Below are positions 53,804-63,088 of a stretch of DNA of 64,000 nt, piece by piece. Every line of letters starts with the position of its first letter. Position 1 is the stretch's first letter. The DNA is from Candidatus Sedimenticola sp. (ex Thyasira tokunagai) (GTDB lineage: Bacteria > Pseudomonadota > Gammaproteobacteria > Chromatiales > Chromatiaceae), in assembly GCA_037318855.1 (NCBI GenBank), contig CP134874.1, forward strand, positions 1,302,598-1,366,597, written 5' to 3'. The notes beneath the pieces were generated by a model, which worked only from the letters and a program-made list of their open reading frames with translations, was not told the DNA's origin and did not search any database. A program made the position numbers and the translations under genes.

Positions 53804-54610
53804 CGCGAAGCAGCCAAAAGCATTAAAACTGAAAGCGATCTCAATGATTTCAGGCAGATGCTTACCAAAGTCACCGTTGAAACGGCGCTCAATGCCGAGC
53901 TGAATGACCACCTGGGCTACGATAAGCATGGCCAAAGCCCCTCTGATAACAGCCGTAACGGCTACTCCAGCAAGACTCTACGCACCGAAGACGGTCAGTT
54001 CGAAATTGATACGCCCCGTGATCGAGATGGGAGCTTTGAACCTCAACTGGTGAAGAAGCAGCAAACTCGTTTCACATCAATGGATGACAAAATACTCAGC
54101 CTCTACGCCAAAGGAATGACCACCCGCGAGATCGTCGCCACATTCAAGGAAATGTATGATGCCGATGTCTCGGCCTCACTGATTTCCAAAGTCACTGATG
54201 CGGTGATTCAGCGGGTTGTAGAGTGGCAGTCCCGCCCGCTGGATGCCATCTATCCCATCGTGTACCTGGACTGTATCGTCGTCAAAATCCGGCAAGATAA
54301 GCAGGTCATCAATAAAGCTGTATATCTTGCCCTGGGCGTCAATCTCGAAGGGCATAAAGAACTACTCGGCATGTGGCTGTCTGAGAATGAAGGCGCTAAG
54401 TTTTGGCTTAACGTACTTACAGAGCTTCAGAATCGCGGCGTAAAGGATATTCTGATTGCCTGTGTTGATGGCCTAAAGGGATTTCCTGATGCGATCAACG
54501 CTGTCTTCCCTGAGGCTCAAATACAGCTCTGTATAGTCCACATGGTACGCAACTCGGTGAAGTATGTGCCATGGAAAGATTACAAGGCGGTAGCAGCCGA
54601 CCTCAAACGC
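53804..54610 (+). pseudogene. IS256-family transposase fragment, bounded by R elements
   Basis: 269 codons. AAKSIKTESDLNDFRQMLTK, LNAELNDHLGYDKHGQS, RDRDGSFEPQLVKKQQTRF, YLDCIVVKIRQDKQVINKAVY and VDGLKGFPDAINAVFPEAQI carry the first two catalytic Asp of the DDE triad. The start codon region and the C-terminal third are missing, replaced by R copies 8 and 9. It is a different subgroup from the intact IS256 at 12,472. Confidence 0.88.
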
Positions 54611-54785
54611 TGACCGCCAAGGAAGGCTGAAAGCCGAGGCGGTTAGTCCCCGGTAGTCGCGAGGCGATACTGGATGCCCGGCGTGCGCATAGCGCCAGAG
54701 GGAATCCAAAGATCGCATACGAACGCGACGTCAAGTCATCTCGGGAGTCAGCGACGAAGCAGTAACGAGCTTGCGATGTTATTGC
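54611..54785 (+). repeat. R element copy 9 (type B, left part)
   Basis: cgctgaccgccaaggaaggc through gcttgcgatgttattgc, then abutting copy 10 in the opposite orientation. Inserted in the IS256-family transposase gene between Lys and Arg codons. Confidence 0.88.
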
Positions 54786-55071
54786 TAAGCGAGTCTTCGA
54801 TTTCGTGATGCAAAACGGGACATCCAAGTCCCCCTTTTGCACTCAATCTTTGACAGCCTATTAGTGCCCCGGCCGTCCTGGTCACTGACCGCTACGCGAT
54901 AACATCGCAAGCTCGTTACCGCTTCGCAGTCAGTTCCCAGTGACTGGACGCCGTGTTCGGATGCCTACTTTGCTTCCCCTCTGGCGCGCTACGCGCACGA
55001 CGGGTAAGCAGTGCGGCCTCACGGCTACCGGGGATTACCAGCCTTCGCTTCGCTCTCCATGGCTGGCAGCG
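54786..55071 (-). repeat. R element copy 10 (type A, complete, 286 bp)
   Basis: taagcgagtcttcgatttcg to catggctggcagcg on the forward strand. A full-length type A element. In its own orientation the left flank is the end of the small ORF (gctgatagatttgcata), the same site as truncated copy 2 at 21,107. Confidence 0.92.
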
Positions 55072-55083
55072 TATGCAAATCTA

Positions 55084-55242
55084 TCAGCCCTGCTGAATAC
55101 GTGTGTAACCATGGCCAAGCCGGATTTTTTCAATCGCCTTGATCTGCGAAAGTCCCTCCTCAAAAGAGGATGTAAGATCAGTCCGAATCCTCCCCATCGA
55201 TGTTTCAATGCGGCCCCAGGTGCGAGTAAGAATCTCAGTCAT
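55084..55242 (-). CDS. Small ORF overlapping effector 3
   Basis: 52 codons: MTEILTRTWGRIETSMGRIR, then a helical SSFEEGLSQIKAIEKIRLGH and GYTRIQQG. The ATG lies inside the effector's last codons (an 8-base overlap), so translation is likely coupled. No family is recognised. A frameshifted homologue follows effector 1 at 20,934. It could be a chaperone or immunity-type partner, or the start of a longer protein cut by the R element. Confidence 0.5.
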   Translation of the reverse strand: MTEILTRTWGRIETSMGRIRTDLTSSFEEGLSQIKAIEKIRLGHGYTRIQQG

Positions 55243-56705
55243 CCCTCCGCGTCCTCGGCCCCTTCGGGAGGTTATGGTCGTGACGATAGTGCGCCACATA
55301 ACATATGTTATCTCTGCCCTGGATGCCCAGGATCCGAGCAATCTGACGATTCGTCAGCGTCTCCCACTGGTGGCGGGTAATAGAAGCCCACTTATACTTA
55401 GGCGTACGCTTCGGCCCCTTCGGGAGGTTATGGGCGCGACGATAGTGCGCCACAACACATATGTTATCTCTGCTCTGGATGCCCAGGATCAGAGCAATCT
55501 GACGATTCGTCAGCGTCTTCCACTGGTGGCGGGTAATAGAAGCCCACTTATACTTAGACGTACGCTTCGGCGTACTCTTCGGCCGCATCGGGAGGTTACG
55601 GCTGCGACGATGTTTAAACACAGCAAATTTTGTAACGCCTAGTCTCTGAGCAGCATCGTTATCCGTCAGCTTCTCCAACTGGTCGTCGGGGATAGATTCC
55701 CAGTCAACCCTCGTATACCCCATCTGAGGAGTGACGTATGGTCGTGGGAGACTCAATGGTGGGATCGCAAGAGCATTTTGCTGCTGATCTTGTGGGTCCA
55801 AACTGCTTGTAGCGGTTTGAGGGTGCAGTGGCATAGAAGTGGTTTGTGGTCGTAGGATATCCTGTTGTGGGATCGCAAAATAATTTTGCTGCTGAGTTGA
55901 TGGGATCGGTTGTATCTGCTGATGCGCCTGTATAGGCGCCGTTAATTTGGGCGGTGAAAAATCTCGTGGAGCAGAGTCAGGGATGTTGGAGTTCCACATC
56001 TGTTGCTGTTGCTGCTGTTGCTGAGCTAGTGAGGCGCAACTGCTTGAAGCGGATTGTGATTGTTGCTGTAGCTGCTGTAGCTGCAGTTGCTGCAGTTGCT
56101 GTAGCTGCAGTTGCTGCAGTTGCTGCAGTTGCAGTTGCTGTAGCTGCAGTTGCTGCTCAGTTTGGCTGATGATGGACTCCCACATCTCTTGCCACTGTAA
56201 GCGAGTCTTCGATTTCGTGATGCAAAACGGGACATCCAAGTCCCCCTTTTGCACTCAATCTTTGACAGCCTATTAGTGCCCCGGCCGTCCTGGTCACTGA
56301 CCGCTACGCGATAACATCGCAAGCTCGTTACCGCTTCGCAGTCAGTTCCCAGTGACTGGACGCCGTGTTCGGATGCCTACTTTGCTTCCCCTCTGGCGCG
56401 CTACGCGCACGACGGGTAAGCAGTGCGGCCTCACGGCTACCGGGGATTACCAGCCTTCGCTTCGCTCTCCATGGCTGGCAGCGGAAGTCAGAAAGATATC
56501 TGTTGGCCCAAATTGTCAGTCTATCAGCTGAGCCTTCTCCCCTCTCGGGCCAGAATGATCTCAGTGCATGGTAGGCCTCGTACGTTCTTTCGAGAGTGTC
56601 AAAGGTACTCGTGGCTGACCCTCTCATTGACTCTTGTATTTCAGACACTATCCACAAGTAGGCGTAGTACTTATCGTCTTCGGTGATTATTCTCTGTCCA
56701 GGCAT
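55235..56705 (-). pseudogene. Third Q-rich effector-like gene, interrupted by an R element
   Basis: Exon-like parts: 56,705-56,484 encode the family N-terminal domain (MPGQRIITEDDKYYAYLW ... ANRYLSDF). 56,197-55,235 continue QWQEMWESIISQTEQQ, a long CAG-rich Gln tract, and three C-terminal repeats with ASITRHQWKTLTNRQIA / LILGI / HNLPKGPKR. Removing the 286-bp R element restores one frame of about 394 codons (SDF-QWQEMW, matching SDFQRQEMW of the SET protein). Basic stretches PKSTPKRTSKYK and PKRTPKYK could aid DNA binding or nuclear import. Confidence 0.82.
56198..56483 (-). repeat. R element copy 11 (type A, complete, 286 bp)
   Basis: Full-length copy inside effector gene 3, exactly between TTC and CAG codons on the gene strand, with no target duplication and in the same orientation as the gene. 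Comparison with the uninterrupted SET gene fixes both ends to the base, apart from one shared C. Confidence 0.93.
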
Positions 56706-56823
56706 CTACTTCCCCTTAATGCGTTAGCCGGTGAGTTAATTTCAAAACTACGATAACAAGAGACTCGCTTATATCCGACGATTGTCAAGATAGTTGTCCA
56801 ATTCTCTACGCTGCTTCGTCTCT
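56706..56823 (-). promoter_or_regulatory. Shared upstream region of effector 3
   Basis: Near-identical on the reverse strand to 19,307-19,424 in front of effector 1, including ttgacaatcgtcggatataa and the ribosome site. The homology ends exactly where intron D begins. Confidence 0.55.
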
Positions 56824-57471
56824 AATTTCAGCTCCTCTCGAGTCCTGATTCTCCGGGTTCAGCCATACTTCACCGGCTGGCATCAATCTAAGCAGCCTGA
56901 TCTCATGGCTCAACCGGGTAATACTCGGGAGGAGGTCATGAGATCAGGCTGCTTAACGCCGCCCCTTCGCTCCACACCCATTACAGATGCTTCCACACTA
57001 CTACGAACAGCTCCGTCCCAGTATCACGCATCGATACTCTCGACCTTGCAGTTTTAGCTACTTGAGTCTTCTCTCTTAGCATCGTGATGACTGGTTCCCG
57101 CAGTTCCCAGAAAGAGCCTGATATCGAGTCGCGCCCACTTTACGCCGGACATCGATTGCGCAGCATTCGGCATTCACTCGCAATCTTATCCCGGGGTTAG
57201 GACGCGACCCCGGTTCTGATGTCATGTTGGGTTCTCGACGCGTCAACATGGGTTCGGTTTTACTCGCCTCTCGATATCGTACCTGATGAGGTCGTTGCCT
57301 CATCGTTTCCTCAATGCTCACCACCGATGCTCTTAACATCCGCAGCTTGAGGGGGTTTGAAGCCAGCCACCGACGGCAGACTCCGGTGGACCTACCACCA
57401 TCTCTCTCTGAGCTTACAACTCAGTAAGCCAAATCGCATGCGACCTGCCTTATCTGTGCCTCTACGGCACA
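56824..57471 (-). mobile_element. Group II intron D, 5' RNA part only
   Basis: On the reverse strand it starts gtgtgccgtagaggcacaga (GUGYG-type 5' end) and continues with about 650 bases of stem-rich, ORF-free sequence (cgatatcgagaggcgagtaa, gcgactcgatatcaggc). This fits domain I of a group II intron. No RT gene and no domain V follow; the copy is cut at the effector upstream region. It starts inside the terminal hairpin of R copy 12, the same site used by intron B. Confidence 0.65.
56889..56955. repeat. Long perfect hairpin in intron D
   Basis: 19-base perfect arms (taagcagcctgatctcatg at 56,889 and its complement at 56,937-56,955) with a 29-base loop. Probably an intron subdomain, but unusually perfect. 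Confidence 0.75.
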
Positions 57472-57722
57472 CCATCCAAGTCCCCCTTTTGAACTCAATC
57501 TTCGACAGCCTATTATTGCCCCGGCCGTCCCGGTCTCCAGCACTACGCAATAACATCGCAAGCTCGTTACCGCTTCGCAGTCAGTTCCCAATGACTGGAC
57601 GCCGTGTTCGGATGCCTACTTTGCTTCCCCTCTGGCGCGCTGCGCGCACGACGGGTAAGCAGTGCGGCCTCACGGCTACCGGGGATTACCAGCCTTCGCT
57701 TCGCTCTCCATGGCTGGCAGCG
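57472..57722 (-). repeat. R element copy 12 (type A/B mosaic, cut by intron D)
   Basis: The left two-thirds match type A. The region near 57,500-57,545 (cccggtctccagcactacgc) matches type B, so it is a mosaic. The right end stops in the terminal hairpin at ggacttggatg, where intron D starts. Confidence 0.88.
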
Positions 57723-58268
57723 GAGGAGAAGATTGCCTTTGACAAGCTCCATGTAGCCAAATACCTCGGTGAAGCTGTAGATAAGGTGCGCCGCCAAGAG
57801 CACAAAGCATTGATGGCTGAAGGCTATGAGGACCTTAAGGGTAGCAAGTATGACTGGCTCTACAATCCCCATAATATGACACACAAACAGAAGTTGCGGT
57901 TTAAAGTATTGCGCGAGAGCACACTGAAAACAGCTCGTGCATGGGCCATCAAAGAGTTGGCCATGTCGCTCTGGCACTATGTCAGCAAAACATGGGCTAT
58001 GAAAGGCTGGGATCGGTGGTTATCGTGGGCCGTGCGTAGTCGCCTCGATCCGGTCAAAGAAGTAGCAAAAACAATCAAAGCGCACCTGTGGGGCATATTG
58101 AATGCAGTTGTGCTGAAGGTGAGCAATGGTCCTGCAGAAGGACTCAACAGTCGGATAAAGATGATCAAATTTCGTAGTAGAGGTTTCCGTAATAAGAAGC
58201 GGTTTGCCAGCGCAATCTACTTCCACCTTGGTGGACTAAATCTTTATCCTGAGGGAGTGGTCAGGTGA
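57723..58268 (+). pseudogene. ISL3-family transposase, C-terminal part
   Basis: EEKIAFDKLHVAKYLGEAVD, MTHKQKLRFKVLRES, LWGILNAVVLKVSNGPAEGL and NSRIKMIKFRSRGFRNKKRF are typical of the ISL3 C-terminus with its final catalytic Glu. The N-terminal half is replaced by R copy 12. Confidence 0.85.
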
Positions 58269-58290
58269 ATCTGACCCACTCGATCAGGGA

Positions 58291-58576
58291 TAAGCGAGTC
58301 TTCGACCTCGTGAAAGATTTTGGGACATCCCAGTCCCCAAAATCAACTCGGCCTTCGACAACCTATTAGTGCCCCGGCCGTCCTGGTCACTAACCGCTAC
58401 GCGATAACATCGCAAGCTCGTTACCGCTTCGCAGTCAGTTCCCATTGACTGGACGCCGTGTTCGGATGCCTACTTTGCTTCCCCTCTGGCGCGCTGCGCG
58501 CACGACGGGTAAGCAGTGCGGCCTCACGGCTACCGGGGATTACCAGCCTTCGCTTCGCTCTCCATGGCTGGCAGCG
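58291..58576 (-). repeat. R element copy 13 (type A, complete, 286 bp)
   Basis: taagcgagtcttcgacctcg to ggctggcagcg. Its right hairpin (gattttggggactggga/tcccaaaatc) is the variant also present in copy 3. One flank is the end of the ISL3 element, the other a 28-bp palindrome. Confidence 0.92.
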
Positions 58577-58584
58577 AGAGCCAA

Positions 58585-58612
58585 TGAAACAAAACACAGG
58601 TGTTTTGTTTCA
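58585..58612. repeat. 28-bp palindrome
   Basis: tgaaacaaaacac-ag-gtgttttgtttca: perfect 13-base arms with a 2-base centre, next to R copy 13. It could be an operator, a cruciform, or the hairpin end of a lost element. Confidence 0.7.
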
Positions 58613-58656
58613 TAGAAAAAACTAGGGGTATGATCAGCCTTGTGATTTGCATTACT

Positions 58657-59110
58657 ACGTAGCAAAGGAGTAGATTGCCTTTAACAAGTTCCACCGCTGA
58701 CCCCCAAGGAAAGCTATGAAGACCTTAGGGGCAGCAAGTAAGCGTATGACTGGCTTTATAATCCCAGCTGCCAGCCATGGAGAGCGAAGCGAGGGCTGGT
58801 AATCCCCGGTAGCCGTGAGGCCGCACTGCTTACCCGTCGTGCGCGCAGCGCGCCAGAGGGGAAGCAAAGTAGGCATCCGAACACGGCGTCCAGTCAGTGA
58901 CCAGGACGGCCGGGGCACTAATAGGCTGTCAAAGATTGAGTGCAAAAGGGGGACTTGGATGTCCCGTTTTGCATCACGAAATCGAAGACTCGCTTAGTAG
59001 AGGTTTTAGTAATAAAGAACGGTTTGTTAATGCAATTTACTTCCACCTTGGTGGATTGAGCCTTTACCAAGAGAGGTTGACAAAGTGAATCTTACCCGCC
59101 CGATCAAGGG
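58657..59110 (+). pseudogene. Second ISL3 transposase relic, broken by R pieces
   Basis: Short homologous scraps of the ISL3 gene at 57,723: gattgcctttaacaagttcc, tatgaagaccttaggggca, and the end SRGF-NKERFVNAIYFHLGGL at 58,997-59,088, followed by the ISL3 end (gtgaatcttacccgcccgat). A 17-base R left-end scrap (ccgctgacccccaagga) and complete R copy 14 interrupt it. Confidence 0.75.
58767..58996 (+). repeat. R element copy 14 (type A, 230 bp, internal deletion)
   Basis: Both ends are present (gctgccagccatggagagc; gactcgctta). 56 internal bases are missing between ccagtca and cagtgacc, which are near-repeats of each other, so slippage explains the loss. Confidence 0.9.
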
Positions 59111-59120
59111 AAAAGCCAAA

Positions 59121-59969
59121 ATGGCCATGCTGCGGTTGCTGAGTTGTTGTTGGCTACTTAAAAAACCGCGCAATGAAACTGGTGGGACATTGCTGGGCAT
59201 ATGGCTGGCCTTTAAAACCAGTTTAACCCCATTGCAGAAAGAGCAACTCACCGGTTGTCGGCATATTATTATCCTCGCTCAACAACCTTTGCTAGTGAAA
59301 CAATTGATCACCAAGCGTAGTCGGCTTGCTAGTTTTCAGGCCCAGAGCGGGCGCAGTTATTTACCAGATCAGCGTTGGTCTATCTATTTTGATGGTGAGT
59401 TGATCATCCATGTCCCAAGCAATACGCCCAATAATCTATTAATACTAGATGATCAACAACCATTGGTGTGCGCTCAACGGCAGATCTTTAATCATTCAAG
59501 TGTATACATTGTGCAGGTTATATCAGTAAATCAATTGCAGGGCGTTGATCTGACTGATGACAGGCTTAGGTTGCAATTGCGGTTATTACAACAGGTGCCA
59601 GTAGTAAACCTCGCGTTAAGGTTGGTCATAACCGATGGGGCATCTATTCCCGGGTTTAGTGCTTATCAGCGTTATTGCCATCAACAGCGTCAGCCCATGC
59701 GGTTGACTGCTACAATTGATGGCAGCCTGAGTCAGGCCATTGAGCATTTGACCAACCAAACAAGTGACTGCTTGGTGCAATGTAGTAGTGATGAGTTTAT
59801 CTCAATATTGAGTTTTATGGCTTGGGTAGAGCAATATCTACCCCCTTTTCATCGTCAATTGCAATTGCTGGGACATGGGCATGCTCAATTGCCAACGTCA
59901 TATTATTTTGTTATCGATGATAAATATGGTGGCGCATCGTCAAACCCTTTTGAGATAAATCATGACTAA
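59121..59969 (+). CDS. TssM-like T6SS protein, N-terminally truncated
   Basis: About 282 residues from the ATG at 59,121 (or a GTG at 59,085 lying in the ISL3 end). The stretch SSVYIVQVISVNQLQGVDL, RLVITDGASIPGFSAYQRY resembles the segment of TssM/IcmF that follows Walker B (x-V-SL-x-DL ... TK-x-D-x-x-GF). No membrane helices or Walker A are left, so the upstream part was probably removed by the ISL3 element. TssM is the inner-membrane ring subunit. The assignment is tentative. Confidence 0.4.
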   Translation: MAMLRLLSCCWLLKKPRNETGGTLLGIWLAFKTSLTPLQKEQLTGCRHIIILAQQPLLVKQLITKRSRLASFQAQSGRSYLPDQRWSIYFDGELIIHVPSNTPNNLLILDDQQPLVCAQRQIFNHSSVYIVQVISVNQLQGVDLTDDRLRLQLRLLQQVPVVNLALRLVITDGASIPGFSAYQRYCHQQRQPMRLTATIDGSLSQAIEHLTNQTSDCLVQCSSDEFISILSFMAWVEQYLPPFHRQLQLLGHGHAQLPTSYYFVIDDKYGGASSNPFEINHD

Positions 59970-60246
59970 GCGATGCATTGATATTCCGCTAAGCCTGACA
60001 GATTTAGCAGCTATCGAGTCACTTTATGGTGAACACGAAACCGTGTTAGCGCAGCTCACCAAATATTCACTTTGTGCCACTTTGGTCAGTCAATTGGGTG
60101 AGAGTTACGACTATTATTATGACTTGGTATCGCGGCACTTAAAGCCCTCTGAAGAAAATAGCAAAGTTGTTTACCAGCAGCGTCGAACGGCAAGACCGGC
60201 GCGAGGGCGCACTCAACGATGCCCGGTTACACTTTGTACTTTACTA
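59962..60246 (+). pseudogene. Unknown T6SS-locus ORF, probably frameshifted
   Basis: It overlaps the previous stop by eight bases. About 67 codons (MTKRCIDIPLSLTDLAAIES ... YYYDLVSRHLK) look real. After a likely one-base slip near 60,145-60,155 the good frame continues KKIAKLFTSSVERQDRREGA and LNDARLHFVLY-stop at 60,246. The first frame runs on to 60,486 with unconvincing composition. No family is recognised. Confidence 0.45.
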
Positions 60247-60531
60247 ATATTCATTAAATGTCTATCAGCAACAATGAGTTATCACTCTTCAAAAGTGACT
60301 GGGTTAAATATCCTGGCTAATGGAGTAGTCACAACAAATAAGCTGTGTTTTATTAACCTTGAAGGTATCGATTTGGTCGTTCATTTTTTGGCCGCGCTCA
60401 AATTTTGTTGTATTTTCGTATGGATAAACGCGGGGTCAAGTCAGACTCAAATATTTACAGTTTCCAGTCTAAATATCGCGATTTAATGCGTAATTTCTAA
60501 TACCCATTTTTCAAACAAACCAGGAGTCAAC
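60247..60531. other. Gap before tssB
   Basis: 285 AT-rich bases. A 20-codon frame starting MSISNNELSLFKSDW at 60,258 may be the stump of a lost gene. Otherwise no coding signal. A ribosome site (caggag) precedes tssB. Confidence 0.35.
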
Positions 60532-61146
60532 ATGGCTATTAAAGATGATAAGAACATGCCAAAATCCCGAGTAACCTTGCGTTACCGAACTGAAATCAAC
60601 GGTGTTCCTGAGGACATCATCCTACCACTGCGTTTACTTATTGCCGGTGATTTTTCCGGTCATCAATTGAATGGTGGTGGGGTTAATCCGACGGCAGGTC
60701 AAATAGATGGGCAGAGTAACGAACGTTTGGATTTGGACAAAAGAACCTTGTTTGATGCCAGTCTGATCAACGATCTTGAAGTGTACGATGCAGATGGAAT
60801 AAAATTATCCAGTGGAGATCGATACAATGCCATTATGCAGCGGCTTAATGTTAAAACCGGCTTAGGTATCAACGAGATTAAGTTTACCAAATTGAGTGAT
60901 TTTTTACCGAACAGAGTATTAGAAAATAGTGGTCCGGAGATAAATAACCATTTTGAGATAAGAAGGTTGCTCAATGGCGTCAAAGCCAATTTAGCCAACT
61001 CTAAACAATACCGTCAAGCGATCGAAGACGTACTGGTGGACCCGCTTAACGGTGAAGCTGCGGCCTTAAGTCAACAGTTAAGTGATTTTCTTAAGGTTTA
61101 TCAGACACAAACCACTCTTGGCTTTGTAGATAATGGAGCAAATTAA
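60532..61146 (+). CDS. tssB: TssB, T6SS contractile sheath small subunit
   Basis: 204 residues. The N-terminal strand RVTLRYRTEINGVPEDIILPLRLLIAGDFSG matches the TssB/VipA pattern, as do a middle LSDFLPNRVLEN and a helical region with RRLLNGVKANLANSKQYRQ. It pairs with TssC to build the contracting sheath in the cytoplasm. Only three bases separate it from tssC. The sequence is clearly diverged from the common Vibrio/Pseudomonas forms. Confidence 0.85.
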   Translation: MAIKDDKNMPKSRVTLRYRTEINGVPEDIILPLRLLIAGDFSGHQLNGGGVNPTAGQIDGQSNERLDLDKRTLFDASLINDLEVYDADGIKLSSGDRYNAIMQRLNVKTGLGINEIKFTKLSDFLPNRVLENSGPEINNHFEIRRLLNGVKANLANSKQYRQAIEDVLVDPLNGEAAALSQQLSDFLKVYQTQTTLGFVDNGAN

Positions 61147-61149
61147 TCA

Positions 61150-63069
61150 ATGACAACATCAACCAACACCCAAGTTATCGAGTTTATCAACCAAGTGTTT
61201 TATAGTTTTAACCTGATAAACACAGAGCAAGTTAAGGATGTTTCAGGCACTAATACGGCTGCTTTATTGATGGCCAAAAAACAAAATTGTAATACGCAAC
61301 TGCAACTTGCCAGCGGACTTAATTCTTATCAGCAAGCCATTGCCACTACTGATGACATCGAAGGCTTTAAAAATAAATTGGCTGAGTCGTTAAATGCATT
61401 GATGGAGATTACCTTACAAGATGGTGCGCTGTTAGCGCTTATTGATAGTGATAAAATCGCTTTGGGCATAACCGACGGTGGTGAGAAAGAAACGGCATTG
61501 ACTGAACTGGCCAAAATAGTGGTTGACAGCAGTGCTATAGTGACTGCGATCGCAGAGCTAGTGGCGGTTGATGACTTTACCGCAAGTGATGCCAAAACTG
61601 CTTGCTTTATCCATTTGGCCAATCTAGAAGGGGTTATTAACCAAATTAAGTCGGATGAGACGTTCAGTCTAAGGATCGACGAAACTGAAATGGATTCGTT
61701 ATTAATGCAAATATCGGCGTTGTCTAATAACCAGTGTTTACCCCATAATGACGGAGGGGAGCTTAGTGCCTCTGACTTGTTGTATTATCATAAATGTAAT
61801 ATTGATGATTGCATTGGTAAAATCGATCAAGAGATCCAGTGTAAGTTAGATGAAGAATTGCATAAACCTGATTTTCAAGGGCTAGAAGGCAATTGGCGCG
61901 CATTGGAATATTTGATTGATCAAACTGATTTTTCTAAAGGCATTAAAATTGATTTGCTCGATGTCACCAAGCAAGAATTGGCTGATGATTTTGCCGAAAA
62001 CCGCCGAGATATATCTAACAGCCAATTGTTTAAAAAGATTTATACCCATGAATATGACCAATATGGTGGAGAGCCTTATGGGTTAATGGTTGGCTTGTTT
62101 GAATTTGAAAATACCAACACTGATATTAGTTGGTTAACCACCATGGGACAAATTTCCAAAGCCGCCCATTGTCCATTTATTTCTTCGGTTGGACCGCAGT
62201 TTTTCGTTAATGCCAATGATATTAATCAACTGGTTGATATTAAGGACTTGGTCGGTCATATGGCTCAAAGCAAGTTTGCCAAGTGGAACGAATTTAGAGA
62301 TTCATCAGAAGCGGCTTATCTTGGTTTTACGGTGCCACGATTTATGGTTCGACGCCCTTATAGCGTAGAAGACAACCCGGTGGTCAATCTTAGTTACACT
62401 GAAACTGTTGATAGTCATGAGCATTACAGTTGGGCCAACGCGGCGATGTTGTTTGCGCGTAATGTGGTTCAGTCTTATGAAAGTACCTCTTGGTGTCAGA
62501 CCATTAGAGGCCCTAAGAATGGGGGGCAAATCAATAATTTGCCGAGGCATATATTTGATCACAATGGCTTAACCATGACCAAATCCCCGGTAGAAATTGT
62601 ATTTCCTGATTATCGAGAATTAGATTTTTCCACTGCAGGTTTTATCCCTTTGGTTTATCAAAAAGAAACTGGTAACGCCTGTTTTTTCAGTAGCCAATCA
62701 ATCAAAAAATCAAAGTGTTTTAAAGATTCGATTGATACCGAAAACTCACAGTTGGTCACCAACTTATCTTATACCTTGTCAATTACCATAATAGCCCATT
62801 ATATCAAGTGCATCATGCGCGATAACATTGGCGGCACTGCTGATGCGTCTTATATTAATGATACCATCAGTAATTGGTTATCAAATTATGTGACCACAGT
62901 GGCTAATCCTGATGACCTAACCCTTAGAAGTTATCCGTTTAAAGCCATTAGTGTTGAAACGGTTGAGCAAGAGGGCAGTGTCGGCTGGTATAACTGCATA
63001 GTAAAAGTGTCACCTCATCGTCAATTCGAAGGCTTAGACGTCGAACTGAGATTGGAAACCCAACTTTAA
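61150..63069 (+). CDS. tssC: TssC, T6SS contractile sheath large subunit
   Basis: 639 residues, longer than the usual 490-500. The first 200 residues are an extra domain (MTTSTNTQVIEFINQVFYSF ...). From about 215 the standard protein follows: EELHKPDFQGLEGNWRALEY, YTHEYDQYGGEPYGLMVGLF, SAAYLGFTVPRFMVRRPY, YSWANAAMLFARNV, and C-terminal IKCIMRDNIGG / SNWLSNYV. The extra N-terminal domain looks like a fused small sheath-like or baseplate-contact module. Base composition is AT-richer than the backbone. Confidence 0.93.
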   Translation: MTTSTNTQVIEFINQVFYSFNLINTEQVKDVSGTNTAALLMAKKQNCNTQLQLASGLNSYQQAIATTDDIEGFKNKLAESLNALMEITLQDGALLALIDSDKIALGITDGGEKETALTELAKIVVDSSAIVTAIAELVAVDDFTASDAKTACFIHLANLEGVINQIKSDETFSLRIDETEMDSLLMQISALSNNQCLPHNDGGELSASDLLYYHKCNIDDCIGKIDQEIQCKLDEELHKPDFQGLEGNWRALEYLIDQTDFSKGIKIDLLDVTKQELADDFAENRRDISNSQLFKKIYTHEYDQYGGEPYGLMVGLFEFENTNTDISWLTTMGQISKAAHCPFISSVGPQFFVNANDINQLVDIKDLVGHMAQSKFAKWNEFRDSSEAAYLGFTVPRFMVRRPYSVEDNPVVNLSYTETVDSHEHYSWANAAMLFARNVVQSYESTSWCQTIRGPKNGGQINNLPRHIFDHNGLTMTKSPVEIVFPDYRELDFSTAGFIPLVYQKETGNACFFSSQSIKKSKCFKDSIDTENSQLVTNLSYTLSITIIAHYIKCIMRDNIGGTADASYINDTISNWLSNYVTTVANPDDLTLRSYPFKAISVETVEQEGSVGWYNCIVKVSPHRQFEGLDVELRLETQL

Positions 63070-63088
63070 TAAAGCGGAGAAACTTAAC

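Noticed and set aside
56198..56483. R elements as self-splicing group I or group II introns
   Set aside because: Precise, frame-restoring insertion suggests an intron. But the 5' exon ends in C (not U) and the element ends in A (not G), excluding a typical group I intron. There is no GUGYG start or domain V for group II.
43710..58996. R elements as integron attC sites
   Set aside because: They have hairpins and attract group II introns like attC. But they are 286 bp with a conserved interior, lie inside genes without cassettes, show no attC core sites that I can see, and no integron integrase is present.
60532..63069. Phage tail sheath or R-type pyocin instead of T6SS
   Set aside because: Separate tssB and tssC genes followed by a TssK start are specific to T6SS. 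No phage tail genes are seen.
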